This document shows positions 17,227-24,890 of a stretch of DNA of 52,782 bases, one piece after another. The notes beneath the pieces were generated by a model. The model ran no database searches. It saw only the letters and a program-made list of their open reading frames with translations, and was not told the origin of the DNA. The translations under genes and the position numbers were made by a program. This stretch comes from JBDTDV01 sp039922875 (GTDB lineage Bacteria; Actinomycetota; Actinomycetes; Actinomycetales; Microbacteriaceae), in assembly GCA_039922875.1 (NCBI GenBank), contig JBDTDV010000070.1:1-52782 (forward strand). The letters are read 5' to 3'. How positions within the stretch are numbered: position 1 is the first letter of the stretch; every line of letters begins with the position of its first letter.

Positions 17227-18900
17227 ATGACCAAAAACACCTTCGACTACGTCATTGTGGGCGGCGGCAGCGCCGGCTGCGTGCTCGCGGACCGGCTTAG
17301 CGCCGACGGCACCAGGACGGTACTGGTGCTGGAGGCGGGTCGAAGCGACTACCCGTGGGATCTCTTCATCCAAATGCCGGCCGCACTGATGTTTCCCAGC
17401 GGTAATCCCTTCTACGACTGGCGTTACGAGTCGGATCCGGAGCCCCAGATGCATGGCCGCCGGGTCGCCCACGCGCGCGGCAAGGTGCTCGGTGGCTCGA
17501 GCTCGATAAACGGGATGATCTTCCAGCGCGGCAACCCGCTCGACTTCGAGCGCTGGGGTGCCGACCCCGGCATGGAGAGCTGGTCATACTCGCACTGCCT
17601 GCCGTATTTCCGGCGGATGGAAAACTGCCTGGCCGCCGACCGCGACGACGAGTTCCGCGGCAAGGGCGGCCCGCTGGTGCTGGAACGGGGACCGGCCACC
17701 AACCCGCTGTTCGGCGCCTTCTTCGACGCCGCGGTGGAAGCCGGCTACCCTCGCACGGAGGACGTCAACGGCTACCGGCAGGAAGGCTTCGCACCCTTCG
17801 ACCGTAACGTGCACAACGGCCAGCGGCTGTCGGCCGCCCGCGCCTACCTGCGGCCGAATCTGCGCCGGCCCAATCTGACCGTGCGCACCCATGCGCTGGT
17901 CACCGGGATCACATTCGCGGGCACCAGAGCAACCGGTGTCGATTACCGGCGGGGCGCTCGCAAGACCCACGTCAGCGCCAATGAGGTCATCCTCTGCGGC
18001 GGAGCGATCAACACCCCACAACTGCTGCAACTGTCTGGAGTCGGCGACGCGGCAGACCTGGCCCGCCTCGGCATCCGGTCCGTCGTGAACCTTCCCGGCG
18101 TCGGCCAGAACCTGCAGGATCACCTTGAGGTGTACATCCAGCACGCGTGTCTGGAGCCGGTCTCCATGCAGCCGTATCTGGCCAAGTGGCGGTACCCGCT
18201 GATCGGACTGCAATGGATCCTCTCTCGCACCGGGCCGGCGGCATCCAACCACTTTGAGGGCGGCGGCTTCGCACGCTCCAACGATGATGTGACGTACCCG
18301 AACCTGATGTTCCACTTCCTGCCGATCTCGGTACGCTACGACGGCTCGGGTATGGATCATCACCACGGCTACCAGGTGCACGTCGGGCCGATGTACTCCG
18401 ATACCAGGGGCGCGGTGAAGATCACCTCACGCGATCCGCGCACCCACCCGTCGATCCGGTTCAACTACTTGTCCACCGATCAGGACCGCCGCGAGTGGGT
18501 TGAGGCGATCCGGGTCGCCCGGAACATCCTCGGTCAGCCGGCGATGAACCCGTACAACGGCGGTGAGACCTCGCCTGGACCCCAGGTATCGACCGATCAG
18601 GAGATCTTGGACTGGGTCGCTCGCGACTCAGAGACGGCGCTGCATCCCTCGTGCACCGCGAAGATGGGACCATCCAGCGACCCGCTGGCGGTCACCGATC
18701 CGCTGAGCATGCGGGTGCACGGAACCCAGGGACTGCGGGTGGTCGATGCCTCGGCCATGCCATACATCACCAACGGCAACATTTATGCTCCGGTGATGAT
18801 GCTGGCGGAGAAAGCTGCTGACCTGATTCTCGGCAGGGAACCGATGGCGCCGAGTTCTGTCGCGTTCTACCGACACGACGCCAAGATCGAGGAACACTGA
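17227..18900 (+). CDS. betA: Choline dehydrogenase (GMC oxidoreductase)
   Basis: FAD enzyme of 557 residues that oxidises choline to betaine aldehyde. GMC features are the N-terminal FAD motif (VIVGGGSAGCVLADRLS), the signature RGKVLGGSSSINGMIFQRGN, and the catalytic pair near His473 (ALHPSCTAKMG) and Asn516/518 (ITNGNIYAP). Alignment by eye follows E. coli BetA along its length, including LDFERWG and SNHFEGGGF. The GGCSSHN motif with the covalent-FAD histidine of Arthrobacter choline oxidase is absent, so dehydrogenase is preferred over oxidase. AGGAGA precedes the ATG. It faces the IclR gene across 56 bases. Confidence 0.88.
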   Translation: MTKNTFDYVIVGGGSAGCVLADRLSADGTRTVLVLEAGRSDYPWDLFIQMPAALMFPSGNPFYDWRYESDPEPQMHGRRVAHARGKVLGGSSSINGMIFQRGNPLDFERWGADPGMESWSYSHCLPYFRRMENCLAADRDDEFRGKGGPLVLERGPATNPLFGAFFDAAVEAGYPRTEDVNGYRQEGFAPFDRNVHNGQRLSAARAYLRPNLRRPNLTVRTHALVTGITFAGTRATGVDYRRGARKTHVSANEVILCGGAINTPQLLQLSGVGDAADLARLGIRSVVNLPGVGQNLQDHLEVYIQHACLEPVSMQPYLAKWRYPLIGLQWILSRTGPAASNHFEGGGFARSNDDVTYPNLMFHFLPISVRYDGSGMDHHHGYQVHVGPMYSDTRGAVKITSRDPRTHPSIRFNYLSTDQDRREWVEAIRVARNILGQPAMNPYNGGETSPGPQVSTDQEILDWVARDSETALHPSCTAKMGPSSDPLAVTDPLSMRVHGTQGLRVVDASAMPYITNGNIYAPVMMLAEKAADLILGREPMAPSSVAFYRHDAKIEEH

Positions 18901-18914
18901 TTCGCCTGGGCCAC

Positions 18915-18980
18915 TTGACACCGTTGGACCTCCGGGCTGAGAATGTTGCAGACACAGCGACGTGATGCGGAGTATGCAAC
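18915..18980 (+). promoter_or_regulatory. Promoter and inverted repeat upstream of betB
   Basis: TTGACA (18915-18920), an 18-base spacer and GAGAAT (18939-18944) form a fair sigma-70 promoter. It is followed by GTTGCA (18945-18950) and its reverse complement TGCAAC (18975-18980). The same TGCAAC word sits at 17173-17178 next to the IclR start codon, so it may be part of a shared operator. This is pattern spotting on a six-base word and needs comparative support. Confidence 0.35.
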
Positions 18981-19074
18981 GGTTTGGTCTCGGCAGGCCT
19001 GACACCCGCCTGAGGTGTTCCACAGCAGCGCTAGTCATGAGAAACAACCGAGCAGAATCCGAGGACGATACGAC

Positions 19075-20625
19075 GTGAACAGTCCGGTATCCGCAGCCAC
19101 CAGCATCGCCGCAACCGGTACTGCCGCACTCACCAGAGATGATGCGGCGAGCACAGTTGAGGGTCTCTTCATCGACGGCCGATGGGCGGCCTCCGTTAAC
19201 GGTGGAGTCCAAGAAATCCACTGCCCGGCCGACGGCAGCCGGGTCGCGACGGTAATCGCAGGCAGTCGGGAGGACGCCGAACGCGCCATCGCCTCGGCAC
19301 GGAACGCGTTCGATTCCGGTGTCTGGTCGACCGTACCGGAAAAGCAGCGCGGCGCACTGCTGCACCGCACCGCCGACCTGCTCACCCGTGACAAGTCGCT
19401 CTATGCCCGTGCCGAGTCGCTGGACACCGGCAAACGGCTTATCGAGTCCGAGTACGACATGGACGACATCATCGCCTGCTTCCGCTACTTCGGCGATGTC
19501 GCCGGAGCCGACGCTGGTCGAGTCGTCGACACCGGAAACCCGGACGCGATCAGCCGGATCGTCTACGCCCCCGTCGGGGTGTGCTCCATGATCACGCCGT
19601 GGAACTACCCGCTGCTACAGGTCTCCTGGAAGGTGGCTCCTGCCCTGCTGACCGGTAACACCTTCGTGCTCAAGCCAAGCGAACTCACCCCGTCCACCGC
19701 GATTCTGCTGATGAAAACGCTCACCGAGGCTGGTCTGCCGGCCGGCGTCGCCAACCTGGTCACCGGAACCGGAGTCGAGGTCGGCTCAGTGCTCAGTTCA
19801 GATCCGCGGGTGGACCTGGTTTCCTTCACGGGCGGGCTCAACACCGGCAAGACGATCATGGCCGCGGGGGCGGCGACGGTGAAACGGGTCGCACTGGAGC
19901 TCGGCGGCAAGAACCCCAACATCGTCTTCGCCGACGCCGATTTCGAAACCGTGGTGGATCACATCCTCACCGCGGTCTTCCTGCACTCCGGCCAGGTCTG
20001 CTCCGCCGGAGCCCGGCTGCTGATCGCCGAAGAGATCCACGACGCGGTGTTGGACGAGGTCGTCGCGCGCGCCGGTCGAATCCGAATGGGCGGCCCGTTC
20101 GACAGGTCCGCGCAAACCGGGCCGCTGATCTCTGCAGCGCACCGTGCCAAGGTGCACGACTACGTTCAACGGGGCATCGCCGAGGGCGCCGTGCTGCGTT
20201 GCGGCGGCATCCTGCCCGCTGACCCGGCATTGGCCAACGGCTTCTATTACCCGCCGACGATTCTGGACGGATGCCGCAGCGGCATGTCCGTAACGCGAGA
20301 CGAATCCTTCGGACCGGTGCTCACCGTCGAAACCTTCCGGAGCGAAGCCGAGGCGATTCGTCTGGCCAACGACACCATTTACGGGCTGGCCGGCGCCGTA
20401 TGGACCTCGGATGCCTCCCGCGCACAACGTGTCGCAGAGGCGCTGCGGTGCGGGACCGTGTGGATCAACGACTACCACCCGTACGTTCCCCAGGCCGAAT
20501 GGGGCGGCTTCGGCCAATCCGGCAACGGACGCGAACTGGGCTTGGCCGGCCTCGCCGAATACCGCGAGACGAAACACATCTGGCAGAACATCGATCCCAA
20601 GCCGCAACTGTGGTTTGACGCCTGA
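19075..20625 (+). CDS. betB: Betaine aldehyde dehydrogenase
   Basis: NAD(P)+-dependent aldehyde dehydrogenase of 516 residues that would turn betaine aldehyde into glycine betaine. The catalytic Glu275 (ALELGGKNPNIVF) and nucleophile Cys309 (SGQVCSAGARLL) are present, as are the cofactor segment MITPWNYPLLQ and the C-terminal QAEWGGFGQSGNGRELG. The start is taken as GTG 19075 after GAGGACG; an in-frame GTG at 19015 would add 20 residues without a ribosome site. Placement just after betA fixes the substrate; alone it could be another aldehyde dehydrogenase of the BetB class. Confidence 0.88.
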   Translation: MNSPVSAATSIAATGTAALTRDDAASTVEGLFIDGRWAASVNGGVQEIHCPADGSRVATVIAGSREDAERAIASARNAFDSGVWSTVPEKQRGALLHRTADLLTRDKSLYARAESLDTGKRLIESEYDMDDIIACFRYFGDVAGADAGRVVDTGNPDAISRIVYAPVGVCSMITPWNYPLLQVSWKVAPALLTGNTFVLKPSELTPSTAILLMKTLTEAGLPAGVANLVTGTGVEVGSVLSSDPRVDLVSFTGGLNTGKTIMAAGAATVKRVALELGGKNPNIVFADADFETVVDHILTAVFLHSGQVCSAGARLLIAEEIHDAVLDEVVARAGRIRMGGPFDRSAQTGPLISAAHRAKVHDYVQRGIAEGAVLRCGGILPADPALANGFYYPPTILDGCRSGMSVTRDESFGPVLTVETFRSEAEAIRLANDTIYGLAGAVWTSDASRAQRVAEALRCGTVWINDYHPYVPQAEWGGFGQSGNGRELGLAGLAEYRETKHIWQNIDPKPQLWFDA

Positions 20626-20669
20626 TCCGCGGCGAAGAATCCGAACCTCCGACGATGCAGGAAACGACA

Positions 20670-21749
20670 ATGAGCACAACCGCAGTGGCTGGCACCGATA
20701 CCGAAAGCGCAGCCGGATCCTTGGACGTCGACTTCTCGATCAGGAACCTGTGGAAGGTGTTCGGGTCCGATGCCGCGAAAATTGTGGCGGACCCGGCGAT
20801 GGCCCAGCTCAGCGCCGATGAAATTCTGGAAAAGACCGGATGCGTCACCGCGGTCCGCAACGTCAGTTTCGACGTCGCCCGCGGCGAGGTCTTCGTTATC
20901 ATGGGGCTGTCCGGATCCGGCAAGTCGACGCTGGTGCGCTGCTTCACCCGCCTGATCGAACCGACCGCCGGCCAGGTGATGATGCGCGGGCAGGACATCC
21001 TGAACCTCGGCGCGAGCGAACTCCGCGAGGTGCGCCGACGCAAGGTGTCCATGGTGTTCCAGCACTTCGGGCTCCTGCCGTTCCGCTCGGTCATCGACAA
21101 CGCCGCGTTCGGGCTGGAAATCCGCGGCATCGGCAAGGCCGCTCGGCACGCCAGAGCGCATGAGGTCATCGAACTGGTCGGACTGCACGGCTACGAAGAT
21201 CGCTTCCCCGACCAGCTCTCAGGCGGCATGCAGCAACGCGTCGGCCTGGCCAGGGCGCTCGCGTCCGACCCCGACGTGCTGCTGTTCGACGAGCCGTTCT
21301 CTGCCCTGGACCCGCTGATCCGACGGGACATGCAGGCCGAGGTGATCCGGCTGCACCGCGATATGGGCAAGACGATGGTCTTCGTGACGCACGACCTCAC
21401 CGAGGCGCTGAAGCTCGGTGACCGGATCGTGATCATGGGGCACGGCGAAATGGTCCAGATCGGCACCGGCGACGAGCTGGTCGGCGCGCCGGCAAACGAC
21501 TATGTCGCCGATTTCGTCTCGGATGTCTCCCGATCCCAGGTGCTCACCCTCAAGTGGGTGGTCACCCCGGTCCCGGACGATCTGCCAGGCGACGGACCAA
21601 GCCTGCCGGCCACGACCGTGATCGTCGACGCGATCCCGACGGTGCTCGGTTCGCCCGTTCCGGTGCGGGTAGTGGACAACGGCGTCACCATTGGTGTGGT
21701 GGACCGCGATGCGATACTGCGCGAGGTCGCTGGCGAGAAGAGCTTCTAG
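20670..21749 (+). CDS. proV: Glycine betaine/proline ABC transporter ATP-binding protein
   Basis: ATPase of 359 residues that powers quaternary-amine uptake. Visible are the ProV-type N-terminal extension (FSIRNLWKVFG), Walker A near residue 84 (GLSGSGKST), the Q-loop (MVFQHFGLLPFRSV), signature LSGGMQQR and Walker B LLFDEPFSALDPL, then a C-terminal CBS-like tail. The first of two close ATGs is at 20655; I prefer 20670 because AGGAAA lies five bases before it. The permease gene starts within the stop codon context (TAGTG), showing coupling. It follows betB by 44 bases, so betB-proVWX may be one transcript. Confidence 0.93.
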   Translation: MSTTAVAGTDTESAAGSLDVDFSIRNLWKVFGSDAAKIVADPAMAQLSADEILEKTGCVTAVRNVSFDVARGEVFVIMGLSGSGKSTLVRCFTRLIEPTAGQVMMRGQDILNLGASELREVRRRKVSMVFQHFGLLPFRSVIDNAAFGLEIRGIGKAARHARAHEVIELVGLHGYEDRFPDQLSGGMQQRVGLARALASDPDVLLFDEPFSALDPLIRRDMQAEVIRLHRDMGKTMVFVTHDLTEALKLGDRIVIMGHGEMVQIGTGDELVGAPANDYVADFVSDVSRSQVLTLKWVVTPVPDDLPGDGPSLPATTVIVDAIPTVLGSPVPVRVVDNGVTIGVVDRDAILREVAGEKSF

Positions 21750-23842
21750 TGTCTGCTGGCGATCTCTTGCAGCGGGATTCGAAGGCGGTCACGATCCGAC
21801 GCCGGATCCCCCGCTGGGCGTACCCGCTTGCGATCGTGATTGTCGCCTGGTTGATCGGCTGGCGAATATTCAACAACATGCTGAACTTGCCGCTGCAGAC
21901 GGCACAGACGACACCGTTCCACCTGTGGCTGGACCAGGTCAACAATTGGGTCGGCGACAACCGGGACAGCAGCCCTGTATTCGTGTACTTCTTCGACGCG
22001 ATCCGCGATATCGTCGGCTGGCTCGCGTCGATGTTCACCCAGATCTTCGTGCACACCGATGTCGGCCTGCAGCTGCCTGAGATCGGCTGGCTCGGCGTCA
22101 TCGTTCTGGTCACGTGGATCGCCTGGCTGATCGGAAACTACAAGGTCGCTATCCTGACCGCAGCCGGTTTCCTCACCTTCGGGCTGCTGGGACTGTGGAC
22201 AGAGTCGATGGCGACGTTCGCACTGACTCTCACGGCCGTGTTCTTCTCTCTCCTGATCGGCATCCCGGTGGGCGTCGCGGCCGGGCTCAGCCCCCGCGTG
22301 GAACGCCTGGTCACCCCGGTGCTCGACTTCATGCAGATCCTGCCGTCCTTCGTCTATCTCGCACCGCTAGCGCTGGTCTTCTCCATCGGCCCGGCGTCTG
22401 CCGTCATCGCTACGGTGATCTACGCGGCCCCCCCGGTGACCAGGCTGACCGCGCACGGTATCCGGACCGTACCGGCAACCGTCGCCGAGGCGGCCGACTC
22501 GCTGGGTGTCAGCCGGAGCCAACGCCTCTGGACCGTCTTGCTGCCCCTGGCCAGGAGGTCGATAGTGGTCGGCATCAATCAGTCTGTGATGGCGGCGCTC
22601 TCGATGGTCACCATCGCTGCGCTGATCGCAGCGCCTGGGTTGGGCGTGCCGGTGCTGCAAGGCCTGCAATCGCTCAACGTGGGCGTCGCTTTCGTCGCCG
22701 GCCTGGCCATCGTCATCCTGGCAATCGTGCTTGACCGGGTGACGACCGCGGCCAGCACCCGAGCCGAAGTCGCCGCACGAAGCACGAGTGCCGGTCGTAA
22801 GCGCGCACGCCGAGTCGGGCTGATAATCGGGCTCGCGATCACCGCGATCGCGATCTACCTTTCGCGGACCGTCCTGTGGGCGGCTCAATTCCCGACCGAG
22901 GTGAATTTCGGCGATTGGCTCGCCGAGGTTATCAACGGCTTCAGCACGTGGGTGCAGCACACCTTCTCGCTGGTCACGATCAATCTCAACGAAGTCTTCA
23001 CGGTCTGGATCCTGAACCCGTTCCAGGCGATGCTGACCGAGACGCCATTCATCCTGGTGGCTCTGGTGATCCTCACGGTCGCGCTGCTCTTCGGCGGAAT
23101 CCGCGCCACCATCGTCTCCGCTCTGTGTCTCACCGTGATCATCGCGGTCGGACTGTGGGAGGACTCGATGATCACACTCGCCTCCACCATCATCGCCACG
23201 ATCGTCACCATGGCACTCGGAATCGTCGTCGGTGTTGCGATGGGCAGGTCCACTCGAATAGACCGACTGATCCGCCCCGGGCTCGACGCGGCGCAAACCA
23301 TGCCATCGTTCGTCTACCTGGTGCCATTCCTCGGATTGTTCGGACCGTCGCGATTCACCGCCATCGCCGCCGCGATCATCTATGCCGCGCCGGTGGCAAT
23401 CAAGATCATCGCCGACGGTGTGTCGGCCGTGTCAAAGAACACCGTCGAGGCTGCGGAATCCACCGGCTCGAACCCGTGGCAGATAATCACCAAAGTGCAA
23501 CTGCCGATGTCGCGGAAATCGCTCACTCTGGCCACCAACCAGGGCCTGATTTACGTGCTGGCCATGGTCGTCATCGGCGGCCTGATCGGCGGCGGCGCGC
23601 TGGGTTACGACGTGGTCGCAGGCTTCAGTCAAATCTCGCTCTTCGGCAAGGGGCTCGCCGCCGGGGTGGCAATCGTGATGCTCGGCATCATGCTCGATCG
23701 GATCACGCAGGCCGCAGCACAACGCAACATGCGTACCCCTGGGGCTTCCGAAGTCAACACGGCACATCAGCATCACCAACGCACCAAGAAAGGGACCAAT
23801 CATGAGATTGACAAGCGCCAGCCGGCGGCGCTACTTCAGTAG
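21749..23842 (+). CDS. proW: Fused two-domain glycine betaine ABC permease
   Basis: Membrane protein of 697 residues containing two ProW-type permease halves in one chain. Each half has a hydrophobic lead region and a BPD-type core with an EAA loop: EAADSLGVSRSQRLWTVLLP in the first (about 245-330) and EAAESTGSNPWQIITKVQLP in the second (about 570-655). Ordinary ProW/OpuAB proteins have one such core and act as homodimers, so this chain can supply a complete heterodimeric channel. A linker near residues 330-350 is basic and Ala/Arg-rich. GTG 21749 is used; the open frame upstream overlaps proV and is spurious. Its last 41 bases overlap proX. Confidence 0.9.
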   Translation: MSAGDLLQRDSKAVTIRRRIPRWAYPLAIVIVAWLIGWRIFNNMLNLPLQTAQTTPFHLWLDQVNNWVGDNRDSSPVFVYFFDAIRDIVGWLASMFTQIFVHTDVGLQLPEIGWLGVIVLVTWIAWLIGNYKVAILTAAGFLTFGLLGLWTESMATFALTLTAVFFSLLIGIPVGVAAGLSPRVERLVTPVLDFMQILPSFVYLAPLALVFSIGPASAVIATVIYAAPPVTRLTAHGIRTVPATVAEAADSLGVSRSQRLWTVLLPLARRSIVVGINQSVMAALSMVTIAALIAAPGLGVPVLQGLQSLNVGVAFVAGLAIVILAIVLDRVTTAASTRAEVAARSTSAGRKRARRVGLIIGLAITAIAIYLSRTVLWAAQFPTEVNFGDWLAEVINGFSTWVQHTFSLVTINLNEVFTVWILNPFQAMLTETPFILVALVILTVALLFGGIRATIVSALCLTVIIAVGLWEDSMITLASTIIATIVTMALGIVVGVAMGRSTRIDRLIRPGLDAAQTMPSFVYLVPFLGLFGPSRFTAIAAAIIYAAPVAIKIIADGVSAVSKNTVEAAESTGSNPWQIITKVQLPMSRKSLTLATNQGLIYVLAMVVIGGLIGGGALGYDVVAGFSQISLFGKGLAAGVAIVMLGIMLDRITQAAAQRNMRTPGASEVNTAHQHHQRTKKGTNHEIDKRQPAALLQ

Positions 23843-24776
23843 CGCAGCCATCTTGGCAGCATCCATGCTGCTCATCACCGGTTGTAGTAGTTCGCTGAAC
23901 ACCAGCGCGAATTCATCGGACAGCACATCGAAGTGTGGCACCGTCAAACTCGCCATGAGTGACTGGGTCGGGTACACCGCCAACGCGGCGGTGTACACCT
24001 ACGTTGCTCAGAAGCGTCTGGGCTGCACGGTCAAGCAGCTGCCGCTGACCGAGCAGGTCGGTTGGCAGGGACTCGGCGACGGCACCGTTGATGCGATCAT
24101 CGAGAACTGGGGCCACGAAGACCTGGCCAAGAAGTACATCACGGATCAGAAGGTCGCGGAGGACGCTGGCCTGACCGGGAACATCGGTAAGATCGGGTGG
24201 TATGTTCCGCCGTGGTTGGCAAAGGCACATCCAGACATCCTGGACTGGAACAACCTGAACAAGTATGCAGACAATTTCAAGACTCCAGAGTCCGGCGGCC
24301 AGGGCCAGTTCCTCGATGGTGACCCAGCCTTCGTCACGAATGACGCCGCCCTGGTGACGAATTTGAAGCTCAACTTCAAAGTGGTCTACTCCGGGTCGGA
24401 AGCGGCCTTGATTCAAGCGTTCCGTACTGCTGAGACGAACAAGACCTGGATGATCGGATACTTCTACTCCCCGCAGTGGTTCCTCGCCGAGGTGCCGCTG
24501 AAGAATGTGAGCCTGCCCAAGTGGACGGAAGGCTGCGATGCGGTAGCGTCCGCCGTCGCCTGCGACTATCCGGTGTACCACCTCAATAAGGTCATGACCG
24601 TCAAGTTCGCACAGTCGAACAAGCCGGCCGCGGACCTGTTGAAGGCGTTCCACTGGACCGACGCCGACCAGGACACGGTTGCGAAGTACATCACCGCTGA
24701 CAAGATGACCCCGGCTGCGGCCGCGCAGAAGTGGGTCGACGCCAACAAGTCCAAGGTCGACGCCTGGCTCAAGTAG
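23802..24776 (+). CDS. proX: Glycine betaine-binding lipoprotein
   Basis: Extracytoplasmic substrate-binding protein of 324 residues anchored to the membrane by lipid. The signal peptide (basic RLTSASRRRY, hydrophobic core) ends in the lipobox LITGC with Cys28. The mature part is an OpuAC/ProX-type domain with many aromatic residues (DWVGYT, ENWGHED, GWYVPPWL, WMIGYFYSPQWF) suited to a cation-pi cage for trimethylammonium groups. AAAGGGA precedes ATG 23802 inside the end of proW. It completes the ProVWX importer, which would feed the downstream demethylation pathway as well as osmoprotection. Confidence 0.93.
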   Translation: MRLTSASRRRYFSSAAILAASMLLITGCSSSLNTSANSSDSTSKCGTVKLAMSDWVGYTANAAVYTYVAQKRLGCTVKQLPLTEQVGWQGLGDGTVDAIIENWGHEDLAKKYITDQKVAEDAGLTGNIGKIGWYVPPWLAKAHPDILDWNNLNKYADNFKTPESGGQGQFLDGDPAFVTNDAALVTNLKLNFKVVYSGSEAALIQAFRTAETNKTWMIGYFYSPQWFLAEVPLKNVSLPKWTEGCDAVASAVACDYPVYHLNKVMTVKFAQSNKPAADLLKAFHWTDADQDTVAKYITADKMTPAAAAQKWVDANKSKVDAWLK

Positions 24777-24815
24777 GCCGGTAGTAACCGCAATACCAAT
24801 CCGAACCAATCGAAC

Positions 24816-24850
24816 GCGCCGGGCACTCGGGAGAACCGAGTGTCCGGCGC
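24816..24850. terminator. Strong hairpin after proX
   Basis: Two 15-base arms (24816-24830 and 24836-24850) pair along their whole length apart from one G-U pair, around the loop GAGAA. There is no T-run after it. It lies 39 bases after the proX stop and 40 bases before the dimethylglycine oxidase start, so it may partly terminate or stabilise the proVWX mRNA. It also shows that an open frame beginning at 24840 is not the real start of the next gene. Confidence 0.7.
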
Positions 24851-24890
24851 ATATACAGAAAGAACAGTGCATAGCGAAATGGGAGCATCG

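Noticed and set aside
17227..18900. Choline oxidase (CodA type)
   Set aside because: The GGCSSHN motif with the covalent-FAD histidine is missing; the sequence follows BetA-type dehydrogenases.
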